Part shown: piece by piece, positions 1-9,988 of the stretch
Layout: every line of letters starts with the position of its first letter
How positions within the stretch are numbered: the first letter of the stretch is position 1
From: Anisus vortex
Lineage: Eukaryota; Mollusca; Gastropoda; Planorbidae
Assembly: GCA_949126835.1 (NCBI GenBank)
Contig: OX421494.1
Coordinates: 5,126,353 to 5,190,352 of the forward strand
Length of the DNA stretch: 64,000 nucleotides
Reading direction: 5' to 3'
Program-made: the position numbers and the translations under genes
The notes under the pieces: model-generated
What the model saw: only the letters and a program-made list of their open reading frames with translations
Database searches by the model: none
Told to the model about the DNA's origin: nothing

Positions 1-519
1 TAAGGTGGACACATACACACACACAAAATGGTGGGGAGGGGAAAGTAGTGCAATAAAGCTGTCAGCCAAACTAATACAATGTTGACAGAGAATTTTTCTA
101 ACTACTTTTTGTCCAAACTCAGTAAACAACAAAGAAGCATCTATGGAATACATATAAATCCCCCCCCCCCCCACTTCTATTTTGTCTGAGATTGCTTATA
201 AATTGTGAGCTTGTGAGGTCTTCATAAAAAAAGGAAATGGACAAGGCTTGTCTAATGGAGCTGTCACTACCGCAATCAATAGTCTTCCCCCCCCCCCCCC
301 CCCACGCCAACTACAAACAACTACAAAAACTAAAGCTAAGTGCTAGGTAAAACCAACAGTGTGGGTAAAACGTCTGGAGAGTTGTCGGATAATGAATTGA
401 TACAAAGAAAAGGTCCAGCGCTGTTGTTGTTTTATCCTAACCATTCTCCATCTAAATAATTAACGGCCCCAGGGGGACACCCAATAATAAAAAAATATAC
501 TGGGTTTCAGCTAGTCAAC
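1..519. other. Non-coding flank with simple repeats
   Basis: No gene is visible. The stretch holds a short CA run near 9-24 and two poly-C tracts (about 161-172 and 287-303). The short open frame on the minus strand across these tracts translates the C runs as poly-Gly and has no recognisable domain. Confidence 0.6.
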
Positions 520-687
520 AACAGAAGTAAATAAATAAATAAATAAATATGAGACTTATATAGCGCATATCCCGTTCCCGTTGGGAACAATTCTATGCGC
601 TGCTGTAAACATAGTGCTGCCTGTTGGCGCAAATACGTTTACAGGCCCAAAACTCCTGCAGGGCGACAGGGATCCGCCGGTGGCAGG

Positions 688-1976
688 TGTCACGATTCTG
701 GATTAAACCGTGACTCGTAGCACTCATAGATAGACTATAGCATAGATAGCAGTGTCTAACTAGAACCTTAGATTAGCTTAAGTTTAGCTAGAATAGAGAA
801 AAGGTTAGTCTGACGTCACTATCTTCTCCCTCCCTTACGCAATTACATCTCCCCATCACTCTTTCTCACCTGTTTCTCTACCCTTCACTATACTCTTGTA
901 CTACGCCCAAATTCAGAGTCTACTGACTAATACGATTCAACTTGGTACTACATCTTGGTTGAATGGGTACGAATGTGTTAGTTAGAATGTATATATTTTA
1001 TCCTATGCTATATTAATGTATTCATATCATGTCTTAATGTATTTATATCTTGTGCTATTTTAACGCATGTGAGCGAGTCATTATTCGATCCCTCACTCGC
1101 CCCTCCTCTTCGCGTCCCCGCCACCCCCACCCTCTTTTATATCCCTTCAGCTTAGCGGCATGTTATGCAATTGCTTTGAGACGGTCGTTCCCTGAACGCT
1201 GACCAGAGAACCCAGTTCGCACACATATACCAAATTCTCGTCCGAACCCCCCCCAGCCACTTGAGTTAACTACTTAAAATTCTACCAAAGGGAGATGAAT
1301 TCCCCCACTCAGCATGACGTCTGTTCAATTGTCTTTCATCTAGACCTCTCTCTCCCCCCCCCCCCTTTCCGCCCTCGCAACCCCGACCCCCAATCCATTT
1401 TTGGCTCCAATAAGCTTTTCTTATGCAAATGTATATTCAATCTAGCCAATGAGAATAGGATGTAATTAAATGTAAGCCAACCAAATTAACTTTGGGTCAG
1501 GTGACTAGTGTCCACGAAAAAGCCGCCCAACTAAACTAAAGCAGATCTCTCCCAGCTCCCGAGCTAGATACATCGTTTTGGTCTAGCTCCCAAATTGTTA
1601 CTCGGACTTGCAGATACTTAGCCAGTAATCGTAATTCCCTCATTATAGTTACGTAGCCTAACCTTGGATTCCGTAACAACACAGTATATTGAGTGTTAGA
1701 CGTTCCTGTGCATATATCTCAAGCATTGTATCTCCCCTGCATGTTAGTATGTGTATCTCATCATTGGATATTGAATTTGAATCATAAATAAACACCTGAA
1801 ACGTAACCAGAGACTTGCTTGCCTAACTTAGAACTGTCTGTCTGTGTGTGTTTAATAACATCTAAGCGAGCCAGTAGAGAACAAATAAATATTCCAGGTC
1901 AACCACAGCATCGGCACCTCATACCTCTAAGACAACCAGCCATTATTACCCCCCTCTCAATTGCCACATCGTGACA
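688..1976 (+). repeat. 5' LTR (1,289 bp)
   Basis: Compared by eye with the 3' LTR, it differs by one base (A at 1,327, T at 5,737) and by two extra C in a poly-C tract near 1,354. A TATA-like tttata at about 1,135-1,141 could be the promoter and AATAAA at 1,787-1,792 the poly(A) signal. These functional roles are inferred from position only. Confidence 0.92.
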
Positions 1977-1979
1977 AAG

Positions 1980-1997
1980 TGGGGGCTCGTCCGGGAT
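1980..1997 (+). promoter_or_regulatory. Primer-binding site, complementary to tRNA-Pro
   Basis: Three bases after the LTR end comes TGGGGGCTCGTCCGGGAT. This is the 18-base sequence known in murine gammaretroviruses as the site for the 3' end of tRNA-Pro. The exact match and its place directly after the LTR make the assignment firm. Confidence 0.9.
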
Positions 1998-2754
1998 TAT
2001 CTGAACTTCAAGCCGTTCAGCGCACTGTCAACAGCAACAACCCGAGGACTACGCCGATTCTGCTGAAACCGACCCTGGATGGGGGCTCATCTCTCTACAA
2101 CACAAAGACTCTAAGCCAGCAACCAGACCCGTCATCCCAACGCCAGCAACCAGATCCATCAACCCATCAAACCAGGCTCGCCACCTTACGCAGCCCACGC
2201 CACCCCAGCCTACGCCTACGTCACCCCAGCCTACGCACCCCAGATACGCCAACCTAAGCCACCCCAGATTCGCCACTCCGAGCAATCTACGCCACCCCAG
2301 CCAGCTCACCCCATTAAGCCAGGCTCGCCACACTACGCCAGCCTACGTCACCCCAGACACACCAGCAACCAAATTTGCCACCCCATTACGCCAGATTTGC
2401 CGCCCCAACCGCCAGGTCGCCACCCTCTGGCCCCGCATCAACGTACCGGCACCCGAGACGTCAGCAGAGAGACCCACCGCCGCCGCATCAGCCTGCCCGA
2501 CAACTAGAGACCGCCGAGAACCCGACAACTGCCCTGTCAACCTCCCCGTAGGAACCCGCCGTAGTTCCCGGTATCCAAACCCGGGAAAATAGACACTAAC
2601 ATTAAACGCTAATCCAGTCCCGGCACGGGGAAAGAGAATTCCTAACCAGCCCGAAGATCTGCACCAACAGCGCCGAGCGCTATATAAACGATAACTTTAT
2701 GATTGGATATACGTGTGTTAGTGTATGTGTGTAAAATTCTGGAATTGCTGTCTG

Positions 2755-2856
2755 GTGAGTACCATTTTGAGTTGTATTACGTTAGCTAAACTCTGAACCC
2801 CAACACCCCTCCTATATTTTCCTTTCCTATCTCGCTATATCTCTGTCCGCCTCTAG
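2755..2856 (+). other. Possible small intron in the LTR element leader
   Basis: A consensus donor CTG|GTGAGT lies at 2,752-2,760. A long pyrimidine tract ending ctctag at 2,851-2,856 stands 28 bases before the Gag ATG. Together they would define a 102-bp intron. Leader introns are known in some LTR elements. Use of this one is unproven. Confidence 0.35.
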
Positions 2857-2884
2857 TATCTTAATCTCGCCTCACTCTGTTACT

Positions 2885-4933
2885 ATGGCGGAAGGTGTAC
2901 TATTGCGTAAGCAGTTGAGAGAAGAGGCTATAGCTATAGGCTACATTGACTCAGACATCACTAAATACGTAGTAGAGCAGGTAGCGGCCCATGAGGCCAA
3001 GACAGAGAGAGCAGAACAGGTAGCTAGAGAGGAGAGAGCAAAGCAATTAGAAAGAGAAGATAGGCTTAGAGCAGAACAATTAGCTAGAGAGGACACACTT
3101 AGGTTAGAACAGTTAGCTAGGGAAGAGAGGGTTAGAGAAGAAAATAGGCTAGATGAGGAGGCACGCAGGACACATGAATTCAGAATAGCTGAATTAGCCG
3201 CAAGCACTAGGCCCCCGGACAACAGCGACAACCCAAACTCCCCCTCATCATTTAGCTCAGCCACCCCCAGCAACCATCCCCTCCCCCGACATGCTTCTCT
3301 ATGGACTGAAGTTCACGACCCCCGACTGGAACAGTTCGACATTTACCTCCGACGGTTTAGCGACTGTATGGAGTTAAATGAGGTCCCCCCAGAATTACAT
3401 TGTAGGATCCTCATCTCCACTCTAAGGGGAGAGGATTATGACGCCTATTGTAAACTGGCCCCAGAAGACAGGGAGTCGTGCGTGGCACTGAAAAACGCGC
3501 TGCTAAATCGCCACCAGTTACACTCATCCCACTACCAGAAGAAGTTTCGGTCGTCCACGCTACGACCGGGGGAAAACTATACACAATTCGCGGAGCGAAT
3601 ACAATCTTACCTACTCAAGTGGGTTGAGTTAGGCAATATTGAACAGTCATTCGACGGTATGGTCACCCTCGTAATGACTGAGCAAATAGAGTCACAGATG
3701 ACACCTAAGCTAAGGGCCTTCCTTATTCAACAAGGAATCACCGGTTTAAACCCCTCCCTGCAGGGCGCAGATAGGTTTCTGCAGTCCAACCTAGTAGAAT
3801 CGTCCCACCCCCGGGAGAAATCTCTCTCACATCCCGCTTCCCGACAGGAAAATGGGTGGTCGTCACGGCCACCGGGCCATCTGTCCCGCCCGGGTCACCC
3901 ACAGTCACCCTGGAATAACTGGGACAACCACCGCACCAACCCTCCCCCTCAATCAACCGCTCCCCAGCCGCACACGCCCCACCACGGGCGACCTCGTCCT
4001 CACAACGCACATAGAGACCACCGCCACACTAGGCCCACCCCTCAGTTAGCTCACGACAGAAACCGACGCGACCCCACCCCCTATCTTGCCGCCGGTGCAT
4101 TTTACACCACGACGGACCCCGTAGACCCAGCGCAAGATTCCACTAACGGACTTGCAACGCACGAGTTAGAAACGCCCAGCTACCCGAGCCACTTAGCTCC
4201 CGAACAGGAACCCGCCGATCAGGGGCGTGACCAGTACTCAAGCAGTGACTACGATCGAGTCCACCACGTGTTCTCTATTTCCTCGGCAGACAAACATAAC
4301 CAATTCCCCCGTAGCTACGTCGACGAGATAGTCAGAATCAACGGCCGACTCGCCTCTTGTACGTATGATTCCGGTCTTAGCTTTGAGGCCCTAGTAACGC
4401 AATCAAAAATCGACCCCCGCGACTACACAGGCCGCTATGTGCGACTCCAAGGTCCATCTCATAACTCTCCTATTCAGCAGCTACCGACCGCACTCGTAAA
4501 CCTCAGCTCAGCACTTTTTACAGGCCCCATTGAGGCCGCCGTAATAGAAGGCCTACAAGTAGACATCCTACTCGGAAGACCGATTGTAGGTAAACAAACG
4601 CATTGCCTGCCTACATCCGCAACCTACGGATCGCCCCGCCCCACCCCCAACCAGACACCTCTCCCCCACCCCATGTCCATTAAAGATAAGCTCCGTCATG
4701 CAAGGCTGCCCACGACGAGACTCGAACTAAGGCAAACACTGGGCGAATTTAGCAACTATCAGAATACCCTTATACCAAACTTCCGTAAAATTACCCGCCC
4801 GTTATTTAGATTGCTAAACGCACCCACATCGTTCCCATTATCTTGGGACAAACTCGCTACTGATGCTTTCGAGACATTGCAACAGTGCCTAGGCCAAAAC
4901 CCCTTTCGACACACGCGGCAGAGCGGACACTAA
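2885..4933 (+). CDS. Gag-protease-RT-remnant fusion polyprotein (682 aa)
   Basis: It starts at ATG 2,885 with no competing upstream ATG in frame nearby. Residues about 30-95 are a charged helical, coiled-coil-like stretch with EQLARE repeats. Residues about 135-285 match the Gypsy Gag capsid related to the SCAN fold (FDIYLRRFSDCME, NRHQLHSSHYQKKFR). A Pro/His/Arg-rich stretch follows (about 300-400) without any CCHC zinc knuckle. Residues about 470-570 look like a retropepsin with Asp-Ser-Gly at 495-497 and ILLGRP at 561-566. Residues about 605-675 match the thumb and connection end of Gypsy RT (TTRLELRQTLG, LIPNF). The fingers and palm with the catalytic Asp pair are missing between protease and thumb, yet the frame stays open. 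It is best read as an internally deleted gag-pol that still encodes particle protein. Confidence 0.85.
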   Translation: MAEGVLLRKQLREEAIAIGYIDSDITKYVVEQVAAHEAKTERAEQVAREERAKQLEREDRLRAEQLAREDTLRLEQLAREERVREENRLDEEARRTHEFRIAELAASTRPPDNSDNPNSPSSFSSATPSNHPLPRHASLWTEVHDPRLEQFDIYLRRFSDCMELNEVPPELHCRILISTLRGEDYDAYCKLAPEDRESCVALKNALLNRHQLHSSHYQKKFRSSTLRPGENYTQFAERIQSYLLKWVELGNIEQSFDGMVTLVMTEQIESQMTPKLRAFLIQQGITGLNPSLQGADRFLQSNLVESSHPREKSLSHPASRQENGWSSRPPGHLSRPGHPQSPWNNWDNHRTNPPPQSTAPQPHTPHHGRPRPHNAHRDHRHTRPTPQLAHDRNRRDPTPYLAAGAFYTTTDPVDPAQDSTNGLATHELETPSYPSHLAPEQEPADQGRDQYSSSDYDRVHHVFSISSADKHNQFPRSYVDEIVRINGRLASCTYDSGLSFEALVTQSKIDPRDYTGRYVRLQGPSHNSPIQQLPTALVNLSSALFTGPIEAAVIEGLQVDILLGRPIVGKQTHCLPTSATYGSPRPTPNQTPLPHPMSIKDKLRHARLPTTRLELRQTLGEFSNYQNTLIPNFRKITRPLFRLLNAPTSFPLSWDKLATDAFETLQQCLGQNPFRHTRQSGH

Positions 4934-5097
4934 CTAGTGCCCCTACACACTTCGTGGCCCAGCATACTCAGTAATACGGCCCCACGCGCGCACACTGTTA
5001 ATGAGTGTGTAGTTACTCCCCTTTTCCCAGGCCTCAGACTCAGTAAACTAGGTATGAATCCACTTTCTGAGTAGATTCCCAAGCTACCCGGGTGAGT

Positions 5098-6384
5098 TGT
5101 CACGATTCTGGATTAAACCGTGACTCGTAGCACTCATAGATAGACTATAGCATAGATAGCAGTGTCTAACTAGAACCTTAGATTAGCTTAAGTTTAGCTA
5201 GAATAGAGAAAAGGTTAGTCTGACGTCACTATCTTCTCCCTCCCTTACGCAATTACATCTCCCCATCACTCTTTCTCACCTGTTTCTCTACCCTTCACTA
5301 TACTCTTGTACTACGCCCAAATTCAGAGTCTACTGACTAATACGATTCAACTTGGTACTACATCTTGGTTGAATGGGTACGAATGTGTTAGTTAGAATGT
5401 ATATATTTTATCCTATGCTATATTAATGTATTCATATCATGTCTTAATGTATTTATATCTTGTGCTATTTTAACGCATGTGAGCGAGTCATTATTCGATC
5501 CCTCACTCGCCCCTCCTCTTCGCGTCCCCGCCACCCCCACCCTCTTTTATATCCCTTCAGCTTAGCGGCATGTTATGCAATTGCTTTGAGACGGTCGTTC
5601 CCTGAACGCTGACCAGAGAACCCAGTTCGCACACATATACCAAATTCTCGTCCGAACCCCCCCCAGCCACTTGAGTTAACTACTTAAAATTCTACCAAAG
5701 GGAGATGAATTCCCCCACTCAGCATGACGTCTGTTCTATTGTCTTTCATCTAGACCTCTCTCTCCCCCCCCCCTTTCCGCCCTCGCAACCCCGACCCCCA
5801 ATCCATTTTTGGCTCCAATAAGCTTTTCTTATGCAAATGTATATTCAATCTAGCCAATGAGAATAGGATGTAATTAAATGTAAGCCAACCAAATTAACTT
5901 TGGGTCAGGTGACTAGTGTCCACGAAAAAGCCGCCCAACTAAACTAAAGCAGATCTCTCCCAGCTCCCGAGCTAGATACATCGTTTTGGTCTAGCTCCCA
6001 AATTGTTACTCGGACTTGCAGATACTTAGCCAGTAATCGTAATTCCCTCATTATAGTTACGTAGCCTAACCTTGGATTCCGTAACAACACAGTATATTGA
6101 GTGTTAGACGTTCCTGTGCATATATCTCAAGCATTGTATCTCCCCTGCATGTTAGTATGTGTATCTCATCATTGGATATTGAATTTGAATCATAAATAAA
6201 CACCTGAAACGTAACCAGAGACTTGCTTGCCTAACTTAGAACTGTCTGTCTGTGTGTGTTTAATAACATCTAAGCGAGCCAGTAGAGAACAAATAAATAT
6301 TCCAGGTCAACCACAGCATCGGCACCTCATACCTCTAAGACAACCAGCCATTATTACCCCCCTCTCAATTGCCACATCGTGACA
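5098..6384 (+). repeat. 3' LTR (1,287 bp)
   Basis: Near-identical partner of the LTR at 688-1,976, with the same TGTCACGA and TCGTGACA ends. It is followed at once by the target duplication gcagg. The ORF stops 164 bp before it, and the sequence between has no integrase-like frame. Confidence 0.92.
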
Positions 6385-6470
6385 GCAGGGATAGATCCCG
6401 CGACCTGTCCGTTGGTTTTTGGTTGACAGTCCGGTGTGCTAACCGCTAGACCAGCCGGCCTAACAGAAGT

Positions 6471-7014
6471 GTGTGTATCAGGTAGCCGGGATAGAACAGG
6501 ATTCTTACTCTATAATCAATTTAAATTTCCCAAACTTTAGACACAATTCAGAATTCACAAATAATTTTTAGTGGCATATAGTATATAAAAGTAGTTATTT
6601 TTATTTTTTTTGCAGATGCTTTGAAAGTAAAAAAACAACAAAAAAACAAACATGATTGGACTTATGGACTTTCTAACTTTACACTACAGTTATTGGTTTT
6701 TAAAACTTTCTAATAACTACAATGCACTCTTCTTTGTCCATTATAGCCAAATTCTCAAACTTTCCCAAAACCTTGGTTAGTTTTCTCAAATTTGAAAAAC
6801 AGAGTCAATTTTTTCAAACTTATATACACTTTCCCAAACACTGTGAACCTGAAGTGTAGGATTCAGCTGGTAACATCAAGAAATAGCAGCATGCACAAAA
6901 CAAGAAATAGATACAGAATCAAAACAACAACAGAAAAACAAAACTTAAACAAAACAACATTCACAAGAAGGGAGATAACTACAATATAAAGGGCCACAAT
7001 TCAGTTCAGCTCTC
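6471..7014. other. AT-rich intergenic spacer
   Basis: No gene is seen. It is AT-rich with several short A and T runs and a minor repetition of ctcaaactttcccaaa-like words near 6,750-6,840. It lies downstream of the minus-strand host gene's poly(A) signal. Confidence 0.5.
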
Positions 7015-7036
7015 AGAACAAACAGTCTTCAAATGA

Positions 7037-7042
7037 TTTATT
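7037..7042 (-). terminator. Candidate poly(A) signal of the acidic-protein gene
   Basis: AATAAA on the minus strand, about 350 bases after the stop codon at 7,394-7,396. It is the first canonical signal downstream. The cleavage site cannot be seen. Confidence 0.5.
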
Positions 7043-7393
7043 GAACAAGTATCTAGACAGTTTTTTTCTTAATGAGGATTTAGTTCCCTTAGTAGTTTGA
7101 GAGCAAGAAACCTAATATCAGTTCTTGTTACACTAATTGCCATAAAAAATAATTATTGGAAATTGAAATATTTTTTTACAAAGTAGAAAAAAAAAACATT
7201 GCCACATTGAGAAAAAAAAAAGAGATTTATATATAAATAAACTTTTTTTTAAAGTAACATAAAAATATTGTTCAGACAGAAAGTGCAAAAAAACAATCAG
7301 GAATAAAAATGAAAATCTATATTTAGCTTTGTTGATCATAAAGCAACATAAACATTAGGCTGACAGTAATAAAGAAAAAATAAATTATGAACA

Positions 7394-9847
7394 TCAAACA
7401 TGAATTGTGGAGTTCCAACTACAGAGGGTGTACGACATCAAAGTACCTATTGGGTAGGAGATGATAAGGTCGTCAGTCTGGTCTTCCTTTTTCTGCTCTT
7501 GGCCGTTCGGCCCAGGTGTGGTGTTGGCACTGCCCCCAGTGAGCGACCCCTTATCCGTGGCTAACCCAGGGGGCGGAGGGTTAGGACTGGTGGAGGCATC
7601 TGATTCCGTGTTCATCTGGCTGGCGTGGAAAAAGGTGACGCTGGGCTCTTTCTTAAGCAGCGCCGGTTCAGCAGCGCTCGAGTCTAGGGCTGACTTAGCA
7701 GAAGGTGAAGGCTCCTTCTTAATTTCTTTGCTTTCAGACTCTTTAGACAGATGTTGTTCCGCGCTGTCTCCCTTCAATTCAGAATTGTCTGCTTTGTCTG
7801 ATTCTGCCCTAGTTGCTTCTTTGTTAGGAATTGTATAGTCATTTCTTCCCTCCTTCTGGTAGCTGCCTGTGTCTTCTTCTGAATGTCCAGCTTCTTTGCT
7901 AATCTCTTTTGGAGGCTCAGCTTTACTTTCTTTCACATTTTTGCTGCTTTGAAGTTTAACAACATCTTTTTTCTCTGATGGACTAACGACACTTTTCCTC
8001 AATGAGCTCTGGATATCAACCTTTTTATCCACATTGGAATCCATGGCTAAGTTCTCAGCAGCCTCTGCGTGTTCCGACTTATCCGTATTTGTATCCACGG
8101 CTAGTTTCTCAGCTGTCTGGATCTGTTCCATGTTATCAGCAGGGTTGCTCAGGTCCTTTTTGACAGATGGTTTATGATTAGGGAAATCTGAGTCATAAAT
8201 AACACCTTTGCTGTAGTGAGACTTATCAACCTTGGCGGTGAGATCACTGGCCTGCTGTGCCGCTGTGTCCAGAACGGCGGCCTGCTTGGGTTTCTGAGCC
8301 GACTTCACTTTCTTTGTCTTTTTTTCCTTGGTGCTTTTACTGGTTGCTGAGGTTGTGGTTGTTCCTGCAAGAGATTCCTTCATCTCACCTTCCAGCTTTA
8401 TGTCCTCCTCCCAATCATCCTCCCAGTCATCATAATATTCATCATCCACATCATCATCATCCCCAAAGTCTTCTGGCTCTTCAAGATCTGTTTCTTCTAA
8501 AGTGGAATTTTTAACAGCTGGGATCTTCTTATCTTCAACAGCTGATGCCATCTTACCCTCTACAGCTGGGATCTTTTTATCCTCATTTTTCAAAGCTGGA
8601 ATACTCTTAATCTCAACATTTTTTACATCTGGGGCCTTCTTTTCTTCATCACTATTTGCAGATGGAATACTTTTATTCTCAACATTTTTTACAGGAGCAA
8701 TTTTCTTAATCTCTGAAATTTTAACTTCTTCCTGTTTTGCTTTCTCTTTGATTTCTTCAGATTCTTTTGTAACCTTCTTTTCTTCTACCATCTTTGTTTC
8801 TACAACTTTTTTAATCTCTTCTTTATTCTCTTGCACTGTGTTGTCACTTTTCAACTCTTCTGTGTCTTCTTCATCATCTTGATAACCATCAAACAGAGAA
8901 TTGTCCCAGTCGGCCCAGTCCACAAAATCGTCCTGAGCATTCTTCACAGGTTTCTCAGTCGGCTTCTGCGTGGTCAAGACGGGAGCCGCCTTATCCGCGT
9001 CCCTGTTCAGGCTGCCCAGGGCTGGAGCCCCGATGCTTTCACCCTTACCGTAGATGGAATTGCTGTCATCGGCCACAGGCTCAGCAGCTGGCTCTGGGGT
9101 CTTGGCGGCTTCCGCAGACTTGTTGACCTTGTCTGGGGTCACCTCTTTGCTTGTTTGCATGTTGTTTTCAGAAACAGGTAAAGTGGGCTGGGCAATGTCT
9201 TTTGCAGGATTCTCAGGGGCAACCTTTGTTGTGGTCTCAGTAATTGATTGCTTGGGCTCTGGGGTTTTATTTTCATCCACCTTTTCAGGCTCGCTAACAG
9301 GGTCCGATTTCTGCTCCGAAGAGCTCTTTGGAATGACCTCTCTAGACTCTGAGCTTTCATCGCTAGAAGAGTAGCCAGAGTCCCAGGATTTTGAACTGAG
9401 CGAATCACTTGACCCGTAGTAAGTGCCCGGGTCCGGCTCGACAAAAGTGTTCAGCTCAGCCTTGCGGTAGAAGCCTGCAGAGTATCCCGTGTCATCAGCA
9501 CTGCTTTTATCAGCGGTTGGGTCGGCAGCGTCAGCCTGGTCATTGGATGATGATTTCGGAGAAGTGCTGGCTGCATCTTGCTTCTCTGTGACAACTTCGG
9601 CCGCGCTGGAGGTGGGAGTCTGTTTATCAGTAGCTACCACGTTGGCTTTGTCAGTGACAATGACTGCCGGTTTCTCTGTGACATCTGACCTAATGGTATT
9701 TACCTGATCAGACTGAGGAGTAACCTCTACTTTTACCGGGGGTTTCTCACCTTTCTCTTCCTGGGTTTCTACTTCCTGTTCAGGTCTAGGGTCCCACAGG
9801 TGATCATCCAGCTTCTGTTCCCACCATCTTGTTGTGCTAATCTTAGG
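7394..9847 (-). CDS. Last coding exon of an acidic, disordered, probably secreted protein (817 codons plus stop)
   Basis: The exon opens at 9,847 right after a strong acceptor (a pyrimidine-rich tract ending ttatctttag) and runs open for 817 codons to TGA at 7,394-7,396. It begins in phase 0 with a Trp-rich motif (RWWEQKLDDHLWDP) and is then dominated by Ser, Glu, Lys, Asp and Pro, as in intrinsically disordered proteins. In the 882-residue model two very acidic Trp/Tyr-containing patches lie at about 370-395 (DDFVDWADWD) and 520-548 (YYDDWEDDWEED). Between them are degenerate KKIPAV-type repeats, and a second degenerate repeat (AEKLAVDTNTDK / AENLAMDSNVDK) follows. No enzyme domain, TM segment or cysteine pattern is visible. 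I do not recognise the family. Acidic matrix proteins and lumenal disordered linkers are possible analogues, by composition only. A weak donor-like GTACTT near 7,446 leaves open a further exon. Confidence 0.85.
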   Translation of the reverse strand, partial: PKISTTRWWEQKLDDHLWDPRPEQEVETQEEKGEKPPVKVEVTPQSDQVNTIRSDVTEKPAVIVTDKANVVATDKQTPTSSAAEVVTEKQDAASTSPKSSSNDQADAADPTADKSSADDTGYSAGFYRKAELNTFVEPDPGTYYGSSDSLSSKSWDSGYSSSDESSESREVIPKSSSEQKSDPVSEPEKVDENKTPEPKQSITETTTKVAPENPAKDIAQPTLPVSENNMQTSKEVTPDKVNKSAEAAKTPEPAAEPVADDSNSIYGKGESIGAPALGSLNRDADKAAPVLTTQKPTEKPVKNAQDDFVDWADWDNSLFDGYQDDEEDTEELKSDNTVQENKEEIKKVVETKMVEEKKVTKESEEIKEKAKQEEVKISEIKKIAPVKNVENKSIPSANSDEEKKAPDVKNVEIKSIPALKNEDKKIPAVEGKMASAVEDKKIPAVKNSTLEETDLEEPEDFGDDDDVDDEYYDDWEDDWEEDIKLEGEMKESLAGTTTTSATSKSTKEKKTKKVKSAQKPKQAAVLDTAAQQASDLTAKVDKSHYSKGVIYDSDFPNHKPSVKKDLSNPADNMEQIQTAEKLAVDTNTDKSEHAEAAENLAMDSNVDKKVDIQSSLRKSVVSPSEKKDVVKLQSSKNVKESKAEPPKEISKEAGHSEEDTGSYQKEGRNDYTIPNKEATRAESDKADNSELKGDSAEQHLSKESESKEIKKEPSPSAKSALDSSAAEPALLKKEPSVTFFHASQMNTESDASTSPNPPPPGLATDKGSLTGGSANTTPGPNGQEQKKEDQTDDLIISYPIGTLMSYTLCSWNSTIHV

Positions 9848-9988
9848 CTAAAGATAAGACAAAGAAAAGCAGACATTGTCAGAAACTTTGAGTCTTTAAC
9901 TGTTTAAAATATTAGCGTAAGAGAAGAACTACATAAAACTTGTTAACTTTCACTGTTAACGTTTAAACATTTTAACGTGAACTAAATA

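Larger units (their letters stand above)
688..6384 (+). mobile_element. Non-autonomous Gypsy-type LTR retrotransposon, recently inserted
   Basis: The 5,697-bp element starts TGTCACGA and ends TCGTGACA, a perfect inverted repeat. It is flanked by the 5-bp duplication gcagg (683-687 and 6,385-6,389). It has two LTRs of about 1.29 kb, a tRNA-Pro primer site, a C-rich leader with many caccccag-like motifs (about 2,185-2,420), one 682-codon ORF and a 164-bp tail. I see no RT active site, RNase H or integrase; the 3.1-kb interior is far shorter than a complete Gypsy interior. No clear polypurine tract stands before the 3' LTR. Intact ends and near-identical LTRs point to recent movement by helper proteins in trans (inference). 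Confidence 0.92.
520..6470 (-). mobile_element. tRNA-type SINE with LINE-like 3' tail, split by an LTR retrotransposon
   Basis: On the minus strand the element reads from a tRNA-like head (6,390-6,461) through a body (about 600-687) to a 3' hairpin (arms 594-600 and 563-569) and an (ATTT)n tail (529-550). The head has an A-box-like TGGTCTAGCGG and a B-box-like segment at about 6,388-6,399. The nine bases aacagaagt occur at both 520-528 and 6,462-6,470, which is a target-site duplication. Removing the LTR element and its 5-bp duplication leaves a SINE of about 231 bp. The 3' hairpin is shared with the LINE end at 29.65 kb, so that LINE probably supplied the machinery (inference). Confidence 0.8.

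Noticed and set aside
1961..2540. Open frames on both strands in the LTR element leader
   Set aside because: They translate the caccccag-type C-rich repeats into Pro/His or Trp/Gly-rich peptides with no Gag homology. One starts inside the LTR and runs over the primer site.
7461..9707. Several plus-strand open frames of 85-126 codons over the acidic exon
   Set aside because: They are antisense shadows of the 817-codon exon, with Ser/Phe-rich low-complexity translations and no domain.
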